Assembly: GCA_003221035.1 (NCBI GenBank)
Contig: QHUB01000016.1
Coordinates: forward strand, 1 to 64,000
Length of the DNA: 64,000 bases
Source of the DNA: Gemmatimonadota bacterium
GTDB taxonomy: Bacteria > Gemmatimonadota > Gemmatimonadetes > Gemmatimonadales > GWC2-71-9
Reading direction: 5' to 3'
Shown: positions 63,800-64,000 of the stretch, one piece after another
How the letters are laid out: each line of letters begins with the position of its first letter
Numbering within the stretch: the first letter of the stretch is position 1
The notes under the pieces: model-generated
Database searches by the model: none
What the model saw: the letters and a program-made list of their open reading frames with translations, nothing else
Told to the model about the DNA's origin: nothing
Translations under genes and position numbers: made by a program

Positions 63800-64000
63800 A
63801 TGCTTCCTTCCATCCACGCGCTCTTCATACACGATGGCATCCGCGCCGCGCGCGCGCACATCGAGCGCAGCGATGAAGCCACGCTCGCGCGACAGGCGGC
63901 GCTGTCCGCGATCCCGGCGCCGACCGGAGCGGAGACGGCGCGCGGCCGGCGCGTCGCGGAAATGTTTGTTGACGCGGGGTTGCATGACGTCGCCATAGAT
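63800..64000 (+). CDS. M20/M28-like metallopeptidase, 5' part
   Basis: The ATG at 63800 opens a frame of 67 codons that continues past the window end. The sequence LPSIHALFIHDGIRAARAH then QAALSAIPAPTGAETARGRR and VAEMFVDAGLHDVAID has the N-terminal pattern of M20/M28-type peptidases (SAIPAPTGxE then RGRRV). A GTG one codon upstream is an alternative start. No metal residue is visible in this fragment, so the family call rests on this segment only. Confidence 0.65.
   Translation, partial: MLPSIHALFIHDGIRAARAHIERSDEATLARQAALSAIPAPTGAETARGRRVAEMFVDAGLHDVAID

Overview
High-GC bacterial chromosome segment with dense, short-spaced, frequently overlapping genes (ATGA, GTGA, TGATG and TTGA junctions are common). 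The gene set (futalosine-type menaquinone enzymes of the UbiA/UbiD/UbiX/UbiE families, an RsbR-S-T-X stressosome, many secreted peptidases and lipoproteins, GGDEF proteins, a very large hybrid histidine kinase) fits a Gram-negative soil or sediment heterotroph. Gemmatimonadota is my best guess, from gene content only. There is no rRNA, tRNA, CRISPR array, prophage or recognisable insertion sequence.

Layout. 1-3.0 kb: an imperfect tandem duplication of a phosphoesterase/PKD-lipoprotein unit, with one phosphoesterase copy decayed. 3.0-9.3 kb: a leftward coupled set (DUF922 lipoprotein, M1 peptidase, VanX-like dipeptidase, SnoaL-like protein, ubiX) divergent from an S9 oligopeptidase. 9.5-12.5 kb: ubiA, ubiD and ubiE/menG homologues in one leftward operon. 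12.5-13.4 kb: ECF-type sigma factor and zinc-finger anti-sigma candidate. 13.5-18.6 kb: MATE exporter and a stressosome operon led by a MASE1-GGDEF protein. 18.7-20.3 kb: a LuxR-type response regulator and a TPR-like gene joined tail to tail as if a deletion removed both 3' ends. 20.3-26.9 kb: mrp, nrnA, an APC permease, guaB, a small acidic/lysine-rich protein and an SH3-domain protein, all leftward.

26.9-38.0 kb: a 13-gene rightward chain starting at gpmI and made mainly of molybdenum/tungsten uptake and molybdenum-cofactor genes (tupB, tupC, a PTPS-like gene, fdhD, mobA, mobB, moeA), followed by a GGDEF protein, an M61 peptidase and marC. 38.1-39.7 kb: two tandem MEDS-domain sensor paralogues. 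39.7-43.0 kb: ETF-quinone oxidoreductase with etfA and etfB, leftward. 43.0-51.8 kb: secreted proteins, a glutaryl-CoA dehydrogenase-type enzyme, a calcineurin-like phosphoesterase, DUF4139, a zinc-ribbon membrane protein, NAD-type isocitrate dehydrogenase, a lipoprotein and a FabG-like reductase. 51.9-57.9 kb: cstA and a double hybrid histidine kinase. 57.8-63.8 kb: kup, an MFS transporter, a DUF885 peptidase and a LeuA-like synthase, leftward. An M20/M28-like peptidase gene leaves the right edge.

How it works together: the menaquinone enzymes, ETF/ETF-QO, acyl-CoA dehydrogenase and isocitrate dehydrogenase point to respiratory growth on acids and amino acids. The peptidases, APC permease and CstA point to peptide and amino-acid scavenging. 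Two GGDEF proteins, the stressosome, the MEDS pair and the hybrid kinase form a large sensory layer. The observations I consider most worth checking are the stressosome/GGDEF operon without RsbU/V/W/sigma-B, the coupled Mo/W operon carrying a GGDEF gene, the degraded tandem duplication, the fused convergent genes, and short-period repeat words scattered at gene edges and absorbed in frame into coding sequence.
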